A DNA stretch of 42,846 nt from Caviibacterium pharyngocola (GTDB lineage Bacteria > Pseudomonadota > Gammaproteobacteria > Enterobacterales > Pasteurellaceae). The stretch lies in NCBI RefSeq assembly GCF_002795405.1, contig NZ_PHGZ01000011.1, forward strand, positions 1 through 42,846, given 5' to 3'. Positions 20,061 to 29,416 of the stretch are shown piece after piece. The notes below the pieces were generated by a model. That model was not told the DNA's origin. It worked only from the letters and a program-made list of their open reading frames with translations, and ran no database searches. Position 1 is the first letter of the stretch. Each line of letters opens with the position of its first letter. The position numbers and the translations under genes are program-made.

Positions 20061-21478
20061 GCCGCTTTTTCTTGCGATTTTAAACGCCAAAGATCTGCCA
20101 AAATAATCACCGCACTTTCTAGTTGTGTTTCTGTTAAATCGCCGAATCCCATTGAAAATAACACTTTTCCCGCATAATCGATCGGATAAAGCCGAATACC
20201 CTTTTGTCGCGCCAATTCGCATAATTCGGCGGATGAACGCTTTTCTTCAAGCAATTCCACCAGCAAATAAAATCCGCAATGTTCGCCGTAATAACGCAGT
20301 TGATGTTTATAGGGCGCCAATAATTCGCACAACAGCTCCATTTTTTTCCGATAAATTTTACGCATTCGATGTAAATGTTTTTCAAATTCGCCTTGCTGCA
20401 TAAAATTTGCCAAACGCTGCTGTTCAAAACGCGAAACGGAAGAATGAAAAAAATCAAAATTACGACGATAATGCGCAAGCAAAGTTTTCGGCAACACCAT
20501 AAAACTCAAACGCAACGACGGCATTAATAATTTGGAAAAAGATCCCAAATAAATCACTTTCTGATTAAAATCAAGGCTTTGCAATGAAGGAATCGGCTTG
20601 CCTTTATAACGAAATTCGCTGTCGTAATCGTCTTCGATGATATAACGTTGTTCGGAACCACTCGCCCATTCCAATAGACGTTGGCGCTGAGTAATCGGCA
20701 TCACTTGCCCGAAAGGATACAAATGCGACGGCGTTAAAAACGCGACATTCACATTTTGTTGTGCCAGAAACGACAAATCCACTCCGTCATCTTGCGGGTG
20801 AATCGGCATTTTTATCACCTTTTTGTCGTATAAATTCAACAATCGCTCCACTTTCGCATAACCGTAATTTTCCATTGCGTAAGTAAAATTTTGTTGCGGA
20901 TAACATTGATCGAATAACAAAATCAGCTGTTGTAAACAACTTTCCACTCCAGCCGCGATAACAATTTGTTCCGCGTCGCAATGCACGCCGCGCGAGGCGA
21001 AAAGGTACGCGGCAATTTCATTGCGCAGCGTCCAATCGCCTTGATTATCGCCCAAACCGAGCAATTCGCGGCGATGAAAACCAAAACAATTTCGACCGCA
21101 CTTTTTCCAGCGTTGCAAAGGAAAATTCGCCGTGTCGATTTGGTTCGGATTAAAATCAAACGTCACCTTTTCCGCACGCAAAAAGTGCGGTGTTTTTTGA
21201 TGATATTTTTCGCCTTCAAATTCCAGCTCCGCCTGAAAGCACACAAAAAAACCTTGTCTGGCTTGGGATTGCACATAGCCTTCCGCCGAAAGTTGATGAT
21301 AAGCGCTTTCCACCGTATTTTGGCTGATTTGCAAATATTCGCATAAGCGCCGTTTCGAAGGCAAACGCTCGCCGAGCTTTAATTCCTGCCGACAAATCGC
21401 CTGCTTAATTTGCTGATAAAGTTGCAAATAAAGCGGAATATCTAGATTTTTATCCAAACGATAATTCAATTTTTCCAT
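20057..21478 (-). CDS. pdxR: PdxR-like MocR/GntR regulator of vitamin B6 synthesis
   Basis: MocR-type regulator: an N-terminal GntR winged helix ([33 protein letters not shown], about residues 15-75) fused to a class I aminotransferase-like domain that binds PLP. The Schiff-base lysine is in [17 protein letters not shown], and [16 protein letters not shown] is also present. I place the start at 21478 (473 residues) because GAGG lies six bases upstream; the frame is open 14 codons further but without support. It is divergent from pdxST, the standard position for PdxR, which is known to control pdxST in response to PLP. Its stop codon overlaps that of the convergent hflX. Three uptake signals lie inside. 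Confidence 0.9.
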   Translation of the reverse strand: MEKLNYRLDKNLDIPLYLQLYQQIKQAICRQELKLGERLPSKRRLCEYLQISQNTVESAYHQLSAEGYVQSQARQGFFVCFQAELEFEGEKYHQKTPHFLRAEKVTFDFNPNQIDTANFPLQRWKKCGRNCFGFHRRELLGLGDNQGDWTLRNEIAAYLFASRGVHCDAEQIVIAAGVESCLQQLILLFDQCYPQQNFTYAMENYGYAKVERLLNLYDKKVIKMPIHPQDDGVDLSFLAQQNVNVAFLTPSHLYPFGQVMPITQRQRLLEWASGSEQRYIIEDDYDSEFRYKGKPIPSLQSLDFNQKVIYLGSFSKLLMPSLRLSFMVLPKTLLAHYRRNFDFFHSSVSRFEQQRLANFMQQGEFEKHLHRMRKIYRKKMELLCELLAPYKHQLRYYGEHCGFYLLVELLEEKRSSAELCELARQKGIRLYPIDYAGKVLFSMGFGDLTETQLESAVIILADLWRLKSQEKAA

Positions 21479-21529
21479 TCTGACCTCATTAATTTGATCG
21501 ATTCTGACACTTTTAATCATATCTGAACT
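21477..21529. promoter_or_regulatory. pdxR-pdxS intergenic control region with direct TCTGA repeats
   Basis: ATTCTGAC occurs at 21477-21484 and again at 21501-21508, and a related ATCTGAAC at 21521-21528. The TCTGA cores start at 21479, 21503 and 21522, all in the same orientation. The first covers the pdxR start codon. A rightward TTGATC (21494-21499) with TCATAT (21517-21522) at 17 bases, and a leftward -10 TATGAT (21516-21521 on the minus strand), occupy almost the same DNA. MocR regulators of the PdxR/GabR type typically bind direct repeats; use of these is inferred. Confidence 0.45.
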
Positions 21530-21589
21530 TTATCAAAATGACGACCGATTTATTTTTTAACCATAACATTTATGAATAAGGATGCAAAA

Positions 21590-22477
21590 ATGACAACAAT
21601 TTTAGGTTCTGAAACCGTTAAACGCGGTATGGCGCAAATGCAAAAAGGCGGCGTGATTATGGATGTGGTTAACGCGGAGCAAGCGCGTATTGCCGAGGCT
21701 GCCGGCGCGGTCGCCGTAATGGCGTTGGAACGCGTTCCCTCCGATATTCGCGCGGCGGGCGGTGTCGCCAGAATGGCGAATCCCAAAATCGTCAAAGAAG
21801 TAATGACTGCGGTGAGCATTCCCGTAATGGCGAAAGCGCGTATCGGGCACATTACGGAAGCGCGCGTATTGGAAGCGATGGGCGTCGATTATATTGACGA
21901 AAGCGAAGTGTTGACGCCTGCTGATGAAGAATTTCACTTACGCAAAAGCGATTTTACCGTGCCTTTCGTGTGCGGCTGTCGCGATTTGGGCGAAGCCTTG
22001 CGCCGCATCGGTGAAGGTGCTTCAATGTTGCGTACCAAAGGCGAACCCGGCACCGGCAACATTGTGGAAGCGGTGCGTCATATGCGCAAAGTCAACGCGC
22101 AGGTGCGTAAAATCGTGGCAATGAGCGCGGACGAATTAATGACCGAAGCGAAAAATCTCGGCGCGCCTTTCGAATTATTATTGCAAATCAAATCCTTAGG
22201 TAAACTTCCCGTCGTCAACTTTGCTGCAGGCGGCGTCGCCACACCGGCGGATGCAGCGTTAATGATGGAATTGGGCGCGGACGGCGTGTTCGTCGGTTCC
22301 GGCATTTTTAAAGCGGAAAATCCGGAAAAATTCGCCAAAGCGATCGTCCAAGCGACAACCCATTATCAAGATTACGATTTGATCGCCCGCTTGTCCGAAA
22401 AATTGGGCGAACCGATGAAAGGCTTGGAAATCAGTCGCCTAAGCCCGGCGGAAAGAATGCAAGAACGCGGTTGGTAA
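21590..22477 (+). CDS. pdxS: PdxS, pyridoxal 5'-phosphate synthase lyase subunit
   Basis: Makes PLP from ribose-5-phosphate, glyceraldehyde-3-phosphate and the ammonia supplied by PdxT (the deoxyxylulose-independent route). The 295-residue protein is extremely conserved: [74 protein letters not shown] and the terminal ERMQERGW. The start at 21590 is chosen because AAGGA lies seven bases upstream and homologues begin here; an in-frame ATG at 21572 has no such site. pdxT begins one base after the stop. Confidence 0.97.
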   Translation: MTTILGSETVKRGMAQMQKGGVIMDVVNAEQARIAEAAGAVAVMALERVPSDIRAAGGVARMANPKIVKEVMTAVSIPVMAKARIGHITEARVLEAMGVDYIDESEVLTPADEEFHLRKSDFTVPFVCGCRDLGEALRRIGEGASMLRTKGEPGTGNIVEAVRHMRKVNAQVRKIVAMSADELMTEAKNLGAPFELLLQIKSLGKLPVVNFAAGGVATPADAALMMELGADGVFVGSGIFKAENPEKFAKAIVQATTHYQDYDLIARLSEKLGEPMKGLEISRLSPAERMQERGW

Positions 22478-22478
22478 A

Positions 22479-23060
22479 ATGAAAGATTATTCTTCTTATC
22501 GAATCGGCGTGCTTGCTTTGCAAGGCGCGGTGTCAGAACATTTGCGCCAAATCGAAGCCTTAGGCGCGCAAGCCGTGGCGGTGAAAAAAGTCGAACAACT
22601 GGACGAATTGGATGCGTTAATTCTCCCCGGCGGCGAAAGCACGACCATCGGCAGATTAATGCGACTTTATGGTTTTATCGATGCTATTCGCCGCTTTTCA
22701 GCGCAAAATAAACCCATTTTCGGTACTTGCGCCGGAATGATTTTATTAGCTAAATCACTGGAAAACGACGAAACCGTGCATTTGGGCTTAATGGATATTT
22801 GCGTGCAACGCAATGCGTTCGGGCGACAAACCGAGAGTTTTCAAACGGATTTGTCGGTCACGGGATTGGCAAAACCGGTGCCTGCGGTATTTATCCGCGC
22901 GCCCTTTATTCGCGCGACGACCTCAAGTGCGGTAGAAATTTTGGCAGAATTCGAAGGACACCCCGTGTTGGCAAAACAAAATCATTTGCTCGCCTGCGCC
23001 TTTCATCCGGAATTAACCGATGATCCGAGCATTCTGCGCCTGTTTTTAGAGATGATTTAG
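22479..23060 (+). CDS. pdxT: PdxT, glutaminase subunit of PLP synthase
   Basis: Class I glutamine amidotransferase that feeds ammonia to PdxS. The 193-residue protein has LPGGESTTIGRLMRLYG, nucleophile Cys in FGTCAGMILLAK and the His-Glu pair in CAFHPELTDD. It is co-transcribed with pdxS. An uptake signal lies inside (22925-22933), and a bidirectional terminator follows. Confidence 0.97.
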   Translation: MKDYSSYRIGVLALQGAVSEHLRQIEALGAQAVAVKKVEQLDELDALILPGGESTTIGRLMRLYGFIDAIRRFSAQNKPIFGTCAGMILLAKSLENDETVHLGLMDICVQRNAFGRQTESFQTDLSVTGLAKPVPAVFIRAPFIRATTSSAVEILAEFEGHPVLAKQNHLLACAFHPELTDDPSILRLFLEMI

Positions 23061-23065
23061 AAAAA

Positions 23066-23099
23066 AATTCGTCGGCATTTGCGCTGACGAATTCTTTTT
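23066..23099. terminator. Bidirectional terminator between pdxT and tyrR
   Basis: AATTCGTC (23066-23073) pairs with GACGAATT (23086-23093), extended inwards by G-C, C-G and a G-T pair. A-run on the left and T-run on the right fit use in both directions for the convergent genes. Confidence 0.85.
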
Positions 23100-23105
23100 G
23101 CTTGA

Positions 23106-24050
23106 CTATTTTCCGATACCGTATTGCTTTAATTTGTTCGCAATCGCCGTATGCGATACGCCTAAACGTGTGGCGAGTTTGCGCGTGCTGGGATATTGTT
23201 CGTAAAATTTACGCAACACCATCGCTTCAAACTTATTCATAATTTCTTCCAAAGTCTCATTGGCAAATTGTTCCACGTTGACCGGCAAAATTTCTTGTTC
23301 GATTAAATTTAAATCGGCGATGGATAATTGATTATTTTGTGCCAACGAACAGGCACGGTATAGCGTATTGTACAGCTCGCGCACATTGCCCGCCCAAGGA
23401 TAACAACGCAAATAGGCGATAAATTTTTCATCAAAGTGCGGTGCTAAAATGCCGAGTTCTTGACTGATTTGCGCAATAAAAATACGGGTCAGTTCTTCAA
23501 TATCTTCTTGGCGCTCGCGCAACGGCGGGATATTCAAATTCAATACATTTAAACGATGAAACAAATCGCCGCGCATTTTGCCTTCTTCCACATAATGCTG
23601 CAACGGTACTTGCGAGGTACAAATCACCCGGACATTGGCGTAATGTTCTTTTTCTTCACCGACACGGCGGAAAGTGCCGTCGTTAAGAAAGCGCAATAAT
23701 TTCGCTTGTAAAGGCAGAGGTAATTCGGCAACACTATCCAACAGCACCGTGCCGCCGTCGGCATATTCAAAAAAGCCGATGGCGGGATTATCTTTATCCG
23801 CGCGACCGAACATTTCGCTTTCGGCGTCTTCGCTCGGCAAACCGGCGCAGTTTACGGCGATAAATTTATTGTCTTTACGCGCACCGAACCGGTGGCAGGC
23901 TCTGGCGATAAGATCCTTTCCCGTGCCGGTTTCACCTTGTATTAACAACGGTGCGTCAAGCACGGCGAATTTTTTGGCATTTTCCACCAAAGTGCGCATT
24001 TTATCGCTTTGCGTGACAATATCGTTAAAGGAAAGAATTTTTGCCAACAT
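23106..24050 (-). CDS. tyrR: TyrR, short form of the aromatic amino acid regulator
   Basis: Regulator of aromatic amino acid synthesis and transport. From the start at 24050 (AAGGA seven bases upstream) it has 314 residues, against 513 in E. coli. It begins directly before the AAA+ domain (Walker A GETGTGKDLIARACHRFGA) and ends in the Fis-type helix-turn-helix (STRKLATRLGVSHTAIANKL). The N-terminal ACT and PAS domains are missing, as in H. influenzae TyrR. The GAFTGA loop for sigma-54 contact is also absent (RADKDNPAIGFFEYADGG instead), as expected for a sigma-70 repressor. An open frame reaches 24101 but lacks a ribosome binding site. A perfect TyrR box overlaps its promoter. Confidence 0.93.
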   Translation of the reverse strand: MLAKILSFNDIVTQSDKMRTLVENAKKFAVLDAPLLIQGETGTGKDLIARACHRFGARKDNKFIAVNCAGLPSEDAESEMFGRADKDNPAIGFFEYADGGTVLLDSVAELPLPLQAKLLRFLNDGTFRRVGEEKEHYANVRVICTSQVPLQHYVEEGKMRGDLFHRLNVLNLNIPPLRERQEDIEELTRIFIAQISQELGILAPHFDEKFIAYLRCYPWAGNVRELYNTLYRACSLAQNNQLSIADLNLIEQEILPVNVEQFANETLEEIMNKFEAMVLRKFYEQYPSTRKLATRLGVSHTAIANKLKQYGIGK

Positions 24051-24081
24051 TTGCTGATCCTTACTTAAATTAATTGTCTTT

Positions 24082-24109
24082 ATTGTAAACTTTTTACACA
24101 AAATGTAAA
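24082..24109 (-). promoter_or_regulatory. tyrR promoter
   Basis: On the minus strand TTTACA (24104-24109) and TACAAT (24082-24087) are separated by 16 bases; each hexamer has one mismatch to consensus. It lies about 32 bases upstream of the tyrR start at 24050. Confidence 0.65.
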
Positions 24110-24121
24110 GTTTATTTTACA
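24104..24121. promoter_or_regulatory. Perfect TyrR box overlapping the tyrR -35
   Basis: TGTAAA-N6-TTTACA matches the TyrR box consensus exactly (18 bases). Its arm at 24104-24109 is the -35 of the tyrR promoter, so bound TyrR would block its own transcription. A second, compressed dyad TGTAAA-N3-TTTACA (24084-24098) covers the -10. Confidence 0.75.
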
Positions 24122-24152
24122 GATTAAAATAATGCCAAAAAACAACCGCACT

Positions 24153-25250
24153 TTAAGATGACACATTCGATTTTTGTTTGATCTTCTCTCCGCCCAAAAT
24201 CGTTTGTTTTAAGGTGGTTAACAGTTCTTTTTGGATCACCGACAAACGCGGTTTTTCATCGGCTTCGAATAATAGCGGGCGGCAGAATTCCATCGCTTTA
24301 ATACCTAAACGCGCGGTTAATAAACCGACACCGATACCTTGTGCCGCGCGCGCCGAGAGTTTTGCGGTCAGATCTTGCGACAGCCAATCCATTCCGATAT
24401 CTTGCACGATTTCCGTGGCACCAGCGAACGCCATATTTAGCAACACCATTCGTAATAAGCGAATACGGCTGAAATAACCTAGCTCGACGCCGTAAATTTT
24501 CGCCAATCGATTAACCAAACGAATGTTGCGCCAAGCAATAAAAAACATATCCACCAGCGCTAACGGGCTGACCGCAACAATAACGGCAGATTCCACCGCA
24601 CTTTTGCTAATGAGTTTTTTCGCTTGTTGATCCAAGGGCGCCAACACCGTGCGACCGAACAGCTGCGCTACTTCTTGTGCGGAATAAGCATCGTTGAAAT
24701 GCTTTTGCCATTGCTGCATTTCCGCTGTTTGCGGGTCTATGTTCATTGTCTCGGCAATCGCCAAACATAACGTTTTACCCTGTTCTGCACCTTGCTCGAC
24801 AGAATCTTGCTTAAAATCCACCGCACTTTGACGCAATAATCGAGCGCTTTTTTCCTGCAAAATCATTCGGCGTTTCAGTTTCACCAAACGTCGCCATTCT
24901 TTCACAATCGCGCCGATGCCCAATACCACGACGGAAAACGCCACCAACGCAAAAGCAAAATAAATCCACTGATGTTGCATCCAAGTATCCACCAGCCATT
25001 GCACGGATTGCGCCACCGTCGCGACGCCGAATAAAACTGCTGTACCGGCTAAGATTTTTTTCCACCAACGCGGTTGAGGACGTAGGATCCGTGCCATATT
25101 TTCTTCGGTTTCTTGGTTTGCCGACGGCTCCGTTTGCAGTATATCCGGCTCGATATGCACTTGCGTCTGATCGAATTCTTGCTTGGCGATAAATTCGTCG
25201 TCCGCCGGTTCTTGCGACAAATGATCGACATCAAAAATTTGTTTTTGCAT
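24153..25250 (-). CDS. ycjF: YcjF family inner-membrane protein (UPF0283)
   Basis: Membrane protein of unknown function. The 365-residue protein has an acidic cytoplasmic N-terminus (about 1-60), two membrane helices at about 62-88 and 94-118, and a DUF697-like region with a further hydrophobic segment around 218-241 (SAVESAVIVAVSPLALVDMF). It lies directly downstream of ycjX (24-base gap) and upstream of tyrR, the same order as ycjX-ycjF-tyrR in E. coli. Uptake signals lie at its 3' end (24145-24153) and inside (24595, 24820). Confidence 0.9.
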   Translation of the reverse strand: MQKQIFDVDHLSQEPADDEFIAKQEFDQTQVHIEPDILQTEPSANQETEENMARILRPQPRWWKKILAGTAVLFGVATVAQSVQWLVDTWMQHQWIYFAFALVAFSVVVLGIGAIVKEWRRLVKLKRRMILQEKSARLLRQSAVDFKQDSVEQGAEQGKTLCLAIAETMNIDPQTAEMQQWQKHFNDAYSAQEVAQLFGRTVLAPLDQQAKKLISKSAVESAVIVAVSPLALVDMFFIAWRNIRLVNRLAKIYGVELGYFSRIRLLRMVLLNMAFAGATEIVQDIGMDWLSQDLTAKLSARAAQGIGVGLLTARLGIKAMEFCRPLLFEADEKPRLSVIQKELLTTLKQTILGGEKIKQKSNVSS

Positions 25251-25274
25251 ATTCTTTCCTAAATAACTCGCTTG

Positions 25275-26687
25275 TTAATCCAACTTATCCGCCAGCAAAA
25301 ATTGCAGCACGGCATCCATTCTTAAATGAGGGATCGGTTCACCAACTTCCAGTGTTTGCGGTTCAAATTGATCAAAATCGAATGTTTGTCGCTGCCAGAA
25401 ATCATTATTCGGCAATTTGCTCGGCACAGAACCGGGATACAGCGTGACTTTTTGCTTATCTTTCGAACGCACGCCTTGGATCGCTTTAAAGGTTTTGCCA
25501 TTTTGATTCACTGTAACTTGTTGCGTGGCGCGAATCGCGGCGATTGCCGTATATTCCGTGCGAATGCCTTCATATTCCGCATAACGCCCGCCTTCTTGCA
25601 CTAATTGGCGCATTAAGCTGATTAAATTCGGTAGTTGATCGTTGGTGATATGATCCGCTTTGGTGGCGATAAACATTAATTTGTCGATCTTCGGCGAAAA
25701 CAAGCGATTAAGCAAAGTGCGTTTTCCATAATGAAAATTGCCGAATAATTGGTGCAAACCTTCTTGCATATCGTGAAACGCTTGTCGGCTGTGATTTAAC
25801 GGGGTAAGACAATCCGCCAAAATCACTTGGCGATCGAAGGTGGAAAAATAATCCCGATAGAATCCGTTGACGATATGCCGACGATAATAATCGTATCGTT
25901 TGTTCAACACGCCGAAATAACTGTCCGCTTTCGCCGTGGTTTTAAGCTGTTGCCATTGGGTCGGCGTTAAATGTATTAACGGGAAAAATTGAAGCGCCGG
26001 CGCGCCTTCCAACTCGCCCGGTAAGACGAATCGTCCCGGTTGAATAAAATGTAACCCGCGCGCTTTGCAATCCGCCAAAAACGCGGTGTAATCTTTGGCA
26101 ATTTGCGCCAAAATATCTTCATCGGCAACGGCATTCAAATCGCATTTTTGCAGTTTTTCCGTCCAAATTTTCGCCGATTCGGCGCGTTGTTCGTGGTTCA
26201 TTAAGACTTGTTGCTGTAATGACCACTGCATATAATCCAGTTCCAACAACGGTAAATCCAGCAGCCATTCACCGGGATAATCGAAAATATCCAAATATAA
26301 AGTGCCTTTTTCCTTCAAATGACGCATTAACCCGTTACGACGTTGATAACGAATCGCTAAGCGAGTTTCACTGACGCCGCGCGTCGATTGCGGCCAAACG
26401 GCAGGCGTTTGCATTAAATCTTTGATATTGGCTTCATAATCGAATCGCGGAATATTCAAATTCAGTTGCGCAATGCGTTTTACGCCGCTAATGGAATGAT
26501 TGCGTGCTGCTTCGAAAAGCGCCAAATGGCTGTTATCCGTTTGATTGACGGATAACAGTTGGTTGATAAAACTGGTGATAAAGGCGGTTTTACCGCTGCG
26601 ACTTAATCCCGTCACGGCAATGCGCAAAGTGCGGTCGAAACCGCGGTTGATTATATCGTCCAGTTCTTTTTGAATATAATTAAACAT
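25275..26687 (-). CDS. ycjX: YcjX family P-loop NTPase (DUF463)
   Basis: Predicted GTP-binding protein of unknown function, stress-linked in enterobacteria. The 470-residue protein has Walker A VTGLSRSGKTAFITSFINQL near residue 25, DIFDYPGEWLLDLPLL near 155 (a switch-like region) and MFIATKADHITNDQLPNL near 340, resembling a TKxD guanine-specificity motif. Length matches the family. It heads the leftward ycjX-ycjF pair and is divergent from sapA across 66 bases. Confidence 0.9.
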   Translation of the reverse strand: MFNYIQKELDDIINRGFDRTLRIAVTGLSRSGKTAFITSFINQLLSVNQTDNSHLALFEAARNHSISGVKRIAQLNLNIPRFDYEANIKDLMQTPAVWPQSTRGVSETRLAIRYQRRNGLMRHLKEKGTLYLDIFDYPGEWLLDLPLLELDYMQWSLQQQVLMNHEQRAESAKIWTEKLQKCDLNAVADEDILAQIAKDYTAFLADCKARGLHFIQPGRFVLPGELEGAPALQFFPLIHLTPTQWQQLKTTAKADSYFGVLNKRYDYYRRHIVNGFYRDYFSTFDRQVILADCLTPLNHSRQAFHDMQEGLHQLFGNFHYGKRTLLNRLFSPKIDKLMFIATKADHITNDQLPNLISLMRQLVQEGGRYAEYEGIRTEYTAIAAIRATQQVTVNQNGKTFKAIQGVRSKDKQKVTLYPGSVPSKLPNNDFWQRQTFDFDQFEPQTLEVGEPIPHLRMDAVLQFLLADKLD

Positions 26688-26702
26688 TTTTATTTCTATA
26701 TT

Positions 26703-26733
26703 TTGTGAATATATCTTACAATCTTTCTATAAT
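26703..26733 (+). promoter_or_regulatory. Candidate sapA promoter
   Basis: A perfect -10 TATAAT (26728-26733) lies 20 bases before the sapA start. TTGTGA (26703-26708) is the best -35 but with a long 19-base spacer. TTGTGA recurs as TCACAA at 26737-26742, giving a loose dyad around the -10. Confidence 0.5.
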
Positions 26734-26753
26734 TTATCACAAATATAGGTTGT

Positions 26754-28454
26754 ATGTTTACTAGAAAAATCCTTGTTTTCGTTCTCGCCGCCCTCTTATC
26801 GATGCTGATGAATCAAGCAATCGCGGCGCCGAAAATTCCGGAAATTTTAACCCGTAACGGACTGATTTATTGCACCCACGCCGGTGGTTTTTCCTTTAAT
26901 CCGCAAACCGCCGATGCGGGAACCAGTATGAATGTGGTGACGGAACAAATCTATAATAAATTATTCGAAATTAAAAATAACAGTGCGGTGCTTGAGCCCG
27001 TGCTGGCGCAATCCTATCAAATTTCGGAAGACGGTAAAACCATTACCATTTATTTGCGCAAAGGCGTGAAGTTTCACCACACCGATTGGTTTACTCCGAC
27101 GCGGGATTTTAACGCCGATGATGTGGTGTTTTCGCTCAATCGCGTGCTTGGTCATAATATGGCATTGCCGACTTTGGACACGAATCCGACCACCTATAAA
27201 AATCCGCAATATCAAGTTTTTCACGAACAAGCGAAAAAAGTGCGTTTTCCTTATTTCGAAAGCATTAAACTCAATGAAAAAATCGAATCGGTTAAAGCGG
27301 TTAATCCTTATCAAGTGCAAATCACTTTATTCGAACCCGATGCATCGATTTTGTCCCATTTAGCCAGTCAATATGCGATTATTTTCTCGCAAGAATACGC
27401 GTTGCAATTAAACGCTGATGATAATTTGGTACAGTTGGATATTCTGCCGGTCGGCACCGGGCCTTATCAGGTGAAAAATTATTTCCGCAATCAATATGTC
27501 AGATTAGTTAAAAATGAAGATTATTGGAAAAAAGAAGCCAAAATCGAAAATATTATTATCGATCTTTCCACCGATAAAACCGGACGATTAGTTAAATTTT
27601 TAAACGGCGAATGTCATATTGCCTCTTATCCGGAAGTCAGTCAGTTGGGTTTGTTGAAAAAATACAACGAAAGATATTACATCAAATCGACGGAAGGAAT
27701 GAATTTATCTTATTTAGCGTTTAATTTCGAAAAACCGCAAATCAGAGACGTAGATTTGCGTCGGGCGATTTCGCAAGCCATTGATCGCAATCGAATTATT
27801 AGTGCGATTTATCATAACACGGCGACGGTCGCCAATAATATCATTCCGAATATTTCTTGGGCGGCGACCATCAATACGCCGGATTTCGCCTATGATTATA
27901 ATCTTGATAAAGCGCGAAAATATCTGCAAGAGAAAAAGTTAACCCTAAATATGTGGGTATTGAATGAAGAACAGGTTTATAATCCGTCGCCGATCAAAAT
28001 GGCGGAATTAATCAAATCGGATTTAGCCGAAGCAGGTGTAAAAGTGAAAATTCGCGCTGTCACGCGCACCTATTTAATTCAACAATTACGTAATCGTAGC
28101 GAAGATTACGATATGATTTTAACCGGTTGGTTGGCGGGAAATTTGGATCCGGATAGTTTTATGCGACCGATTTTAAGCTGCGGCACGGTAAACGATATCA
28201 CTAATTTATCGAATTGGTGCTACGCGCCTTTTGAACACGCAATGAACAAAGCGCTAAGCACCTCGAACCTACGCGCGCGCGCCAATGCGTATAATATCGC
28301 ACAAGAATTGATTTTGGCGGAAGTGCCGATTATTCCGTTGGCGAACGTGAAACGGGTGTTGGTTGCCGGCGCCCGCGTGCAAGGCATTGAAATGACGCCG
28401 TTCGGCAGTATTAATTTCGCCACTTTATCTTATCGAAAGGAGAATAAAAAATGA
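26754..28454 (+). CDS. sapA: SapA, periplasmic peptide-binding protein
   Basis: Solute-binding protein of the Sap transporter. In non-typeable H. influenzae SapA binds antimicrobial peptides and haem and contributes to survival in the host. The 566-residue precursor has a signal peptide (about 1-24, ending QAIAA) and an SBP_bac_5 (DppA/OppA-like) fold with TITIYLRKGVKFHHTDWFTP and VGTGPYQVKNYFRNQYVRLV. Its stop overlaps the sapB start by four bases, so it heads the sapABCDF operon. Confidence 0.95.
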   Translation: MFTRKILVFVLAALLSMLMNQAIAAPKIPEILTRNGLIYCTHAGGFSFNPQTADAGTSMNVVTEQIYNKLFEIKNNSAVLEPVLAQSYQISEDGKTITIYLRKGVKFHHTDWFTPTRDFNADDVVFSLNRVLGHNMALPTLDTNPTTYKNPQYQVFHEQAKKVRFPYFESIKLNEKIESVKAVNPYQVQITLFEPDASILSHLASQYAIIFSQEYALQLNADDNLVQLDILPVGTGPYQVKNYFRNQYVRLVKNEDYWKKEAKIENIIIDLSTDKTGRLVKFLNGECHIASYPEVSQLGLLKKYNERYYIKSTEGMNLSYLAFNFEKPQIRDVDLRRAISQAIDRNRIISAIYHNTATVANNIIPNISWAATINTPDFAYDYNLDKARKYLQEKKLTLNMWVLNEEQVYNPSPIKMAELIKSDLAEAGVKVKIRAVTRTYLIQQLRNRSEDYDMILTGWLAGNLDPDSFMRPILSCGTVNDITNLSNWCYAPFEHAMNKALSTSNLRARANAYNIAQELILAEVPIIPLANVKRVLVAGARVQGIEMTPFGSINFATLSYRKENKK

Positions 28455-29416
28455 TCTTTTCGTTCTTTCGTCACCTTTTGCTACTTTGCATTACCTTGCT
28501 AATCATTTCGTTGATCAGTTATGTTATTTTAATGCGTGATCCGCTTAATAGCGTGTTGGCGACACCGCACTTTTATTCCGGTTATCTGTTTTATGTGCGC
28601 AGTTTATTGCAGGGAGATTTCGGCATCAGTTATAACGGCGGCGAATCGCTCAAAGATTTAATTCTTACCGTGCTCCCGCCGACATTGGAACTTTGTTTCA
28701 GTGCGATTTTATTGGCAATTTTATTCGGTATTCCGCTCGGGTTACTCGGTGCGACGCACAGCAAACATTTTATCGGCAAAACGATTCGAACCGCCTCCGT
28801 ATTAGGTTTGTCTATGCCGGTTTTTTGGCTGGCGCCGATTTTGCTATATTTTTCTGCGACGCAAGGCTGGGAAATTTCGGCAATCGGGCAATATAATTTA
28901 CTTTACGAAATCAAACCGATCACCGGTTTTCCGATTATTGACGTGTGGTTTATTAATGAACCCTATCGCATTAAAATTATTCAAAATGTGTTACAACATT
29001 TAGTGTTGCCGACCTTGGTGTTGATGATTTTACCGACAATGGAGATCATCCGTATCGTGCAACAACGCGCCGAATTTTTGTTCGAACAAAATTATATTAA
29101 AGTCGCCGCAACCAAAGGTTGGTCGCAGTGGAAAGTATTACGCAAGCATATTTTAAGAAATACGCTACCGCTCATTATTCCGCAAATGACTCGTCTCTTC
29201 ACTTTAGTGATCGCGCAATGTATGTTGGTTGAAGGCACATTCGGCTGGCCGGGTATCGGACGTTGGCTGATTGACGCAGTGGGAGTGCAAGATTACAACA
29301 GTATTTCCGCCGGTATTATCGTCATCGGTTTGTGCATTATTATCGTCAACCTGTGCGTTGAAATTATCACCTTTATTTTAGATCCGTTGAATAAGAAGGG
29401 TTGGTATGCAAGATAG
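28451..29416 (+). CDS. sapB: SapB, permease of the Sap transporter
   Basis: Inner-membrane permease of the DppB/OppB class. The 321-residue protein has about six membrane helices and the EAA loop AATKGWSQWKVLRKHILRNT near residue 220. It overlaps sapA by four bases and sapC by 11. In E. coli SapBCDF has been linked to putrescine export and SapD to potassium uptake, so substrate differs between reports; peptide uptake is the Haemophilus model. One uptake signal lies inside (28564-28572). Confidence 0.94.
   Translation: MIFSFFRHLLLLCITLLIISLISYVILMRDPLNSVLATPHFYSGYLFYVRSLLQGDFGISYNGGESLKDLILTVLPPTLELCFSAILLAILFGIPLGLLGATHSKHFIGKTIRTASVLGLSMPVFWLAPILLYFSATQGWEISAIGQYNLLYEIKPITGFPIIDVWFINEPYRIKIIQNVLQHLVLPTLVLMILPTMEIIRIVQQRAEFLFEQNYIKVAATKGWSQWKVLRKHILRNTLPLIIPQMTRLFTLVIAQCMLVEGTFGWPGIGRWLIDAVGVQDYNSISAGIIVIGLCIIIVNLCVEIITFILDPLNKKGWYAR

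Noticed and set aside
24051-24101. TyrR start at 24101
   Set aside because: It would place the coding start over the promoter and next to the TyrR box; the ATG at 24050 has AAGGA at ideal distance.
26703-26742. CRP site at the sapA promoter
   Set aside because: TGTGA and TCACA are present but 30 bases apart rather than six, so this is not a CRP site.
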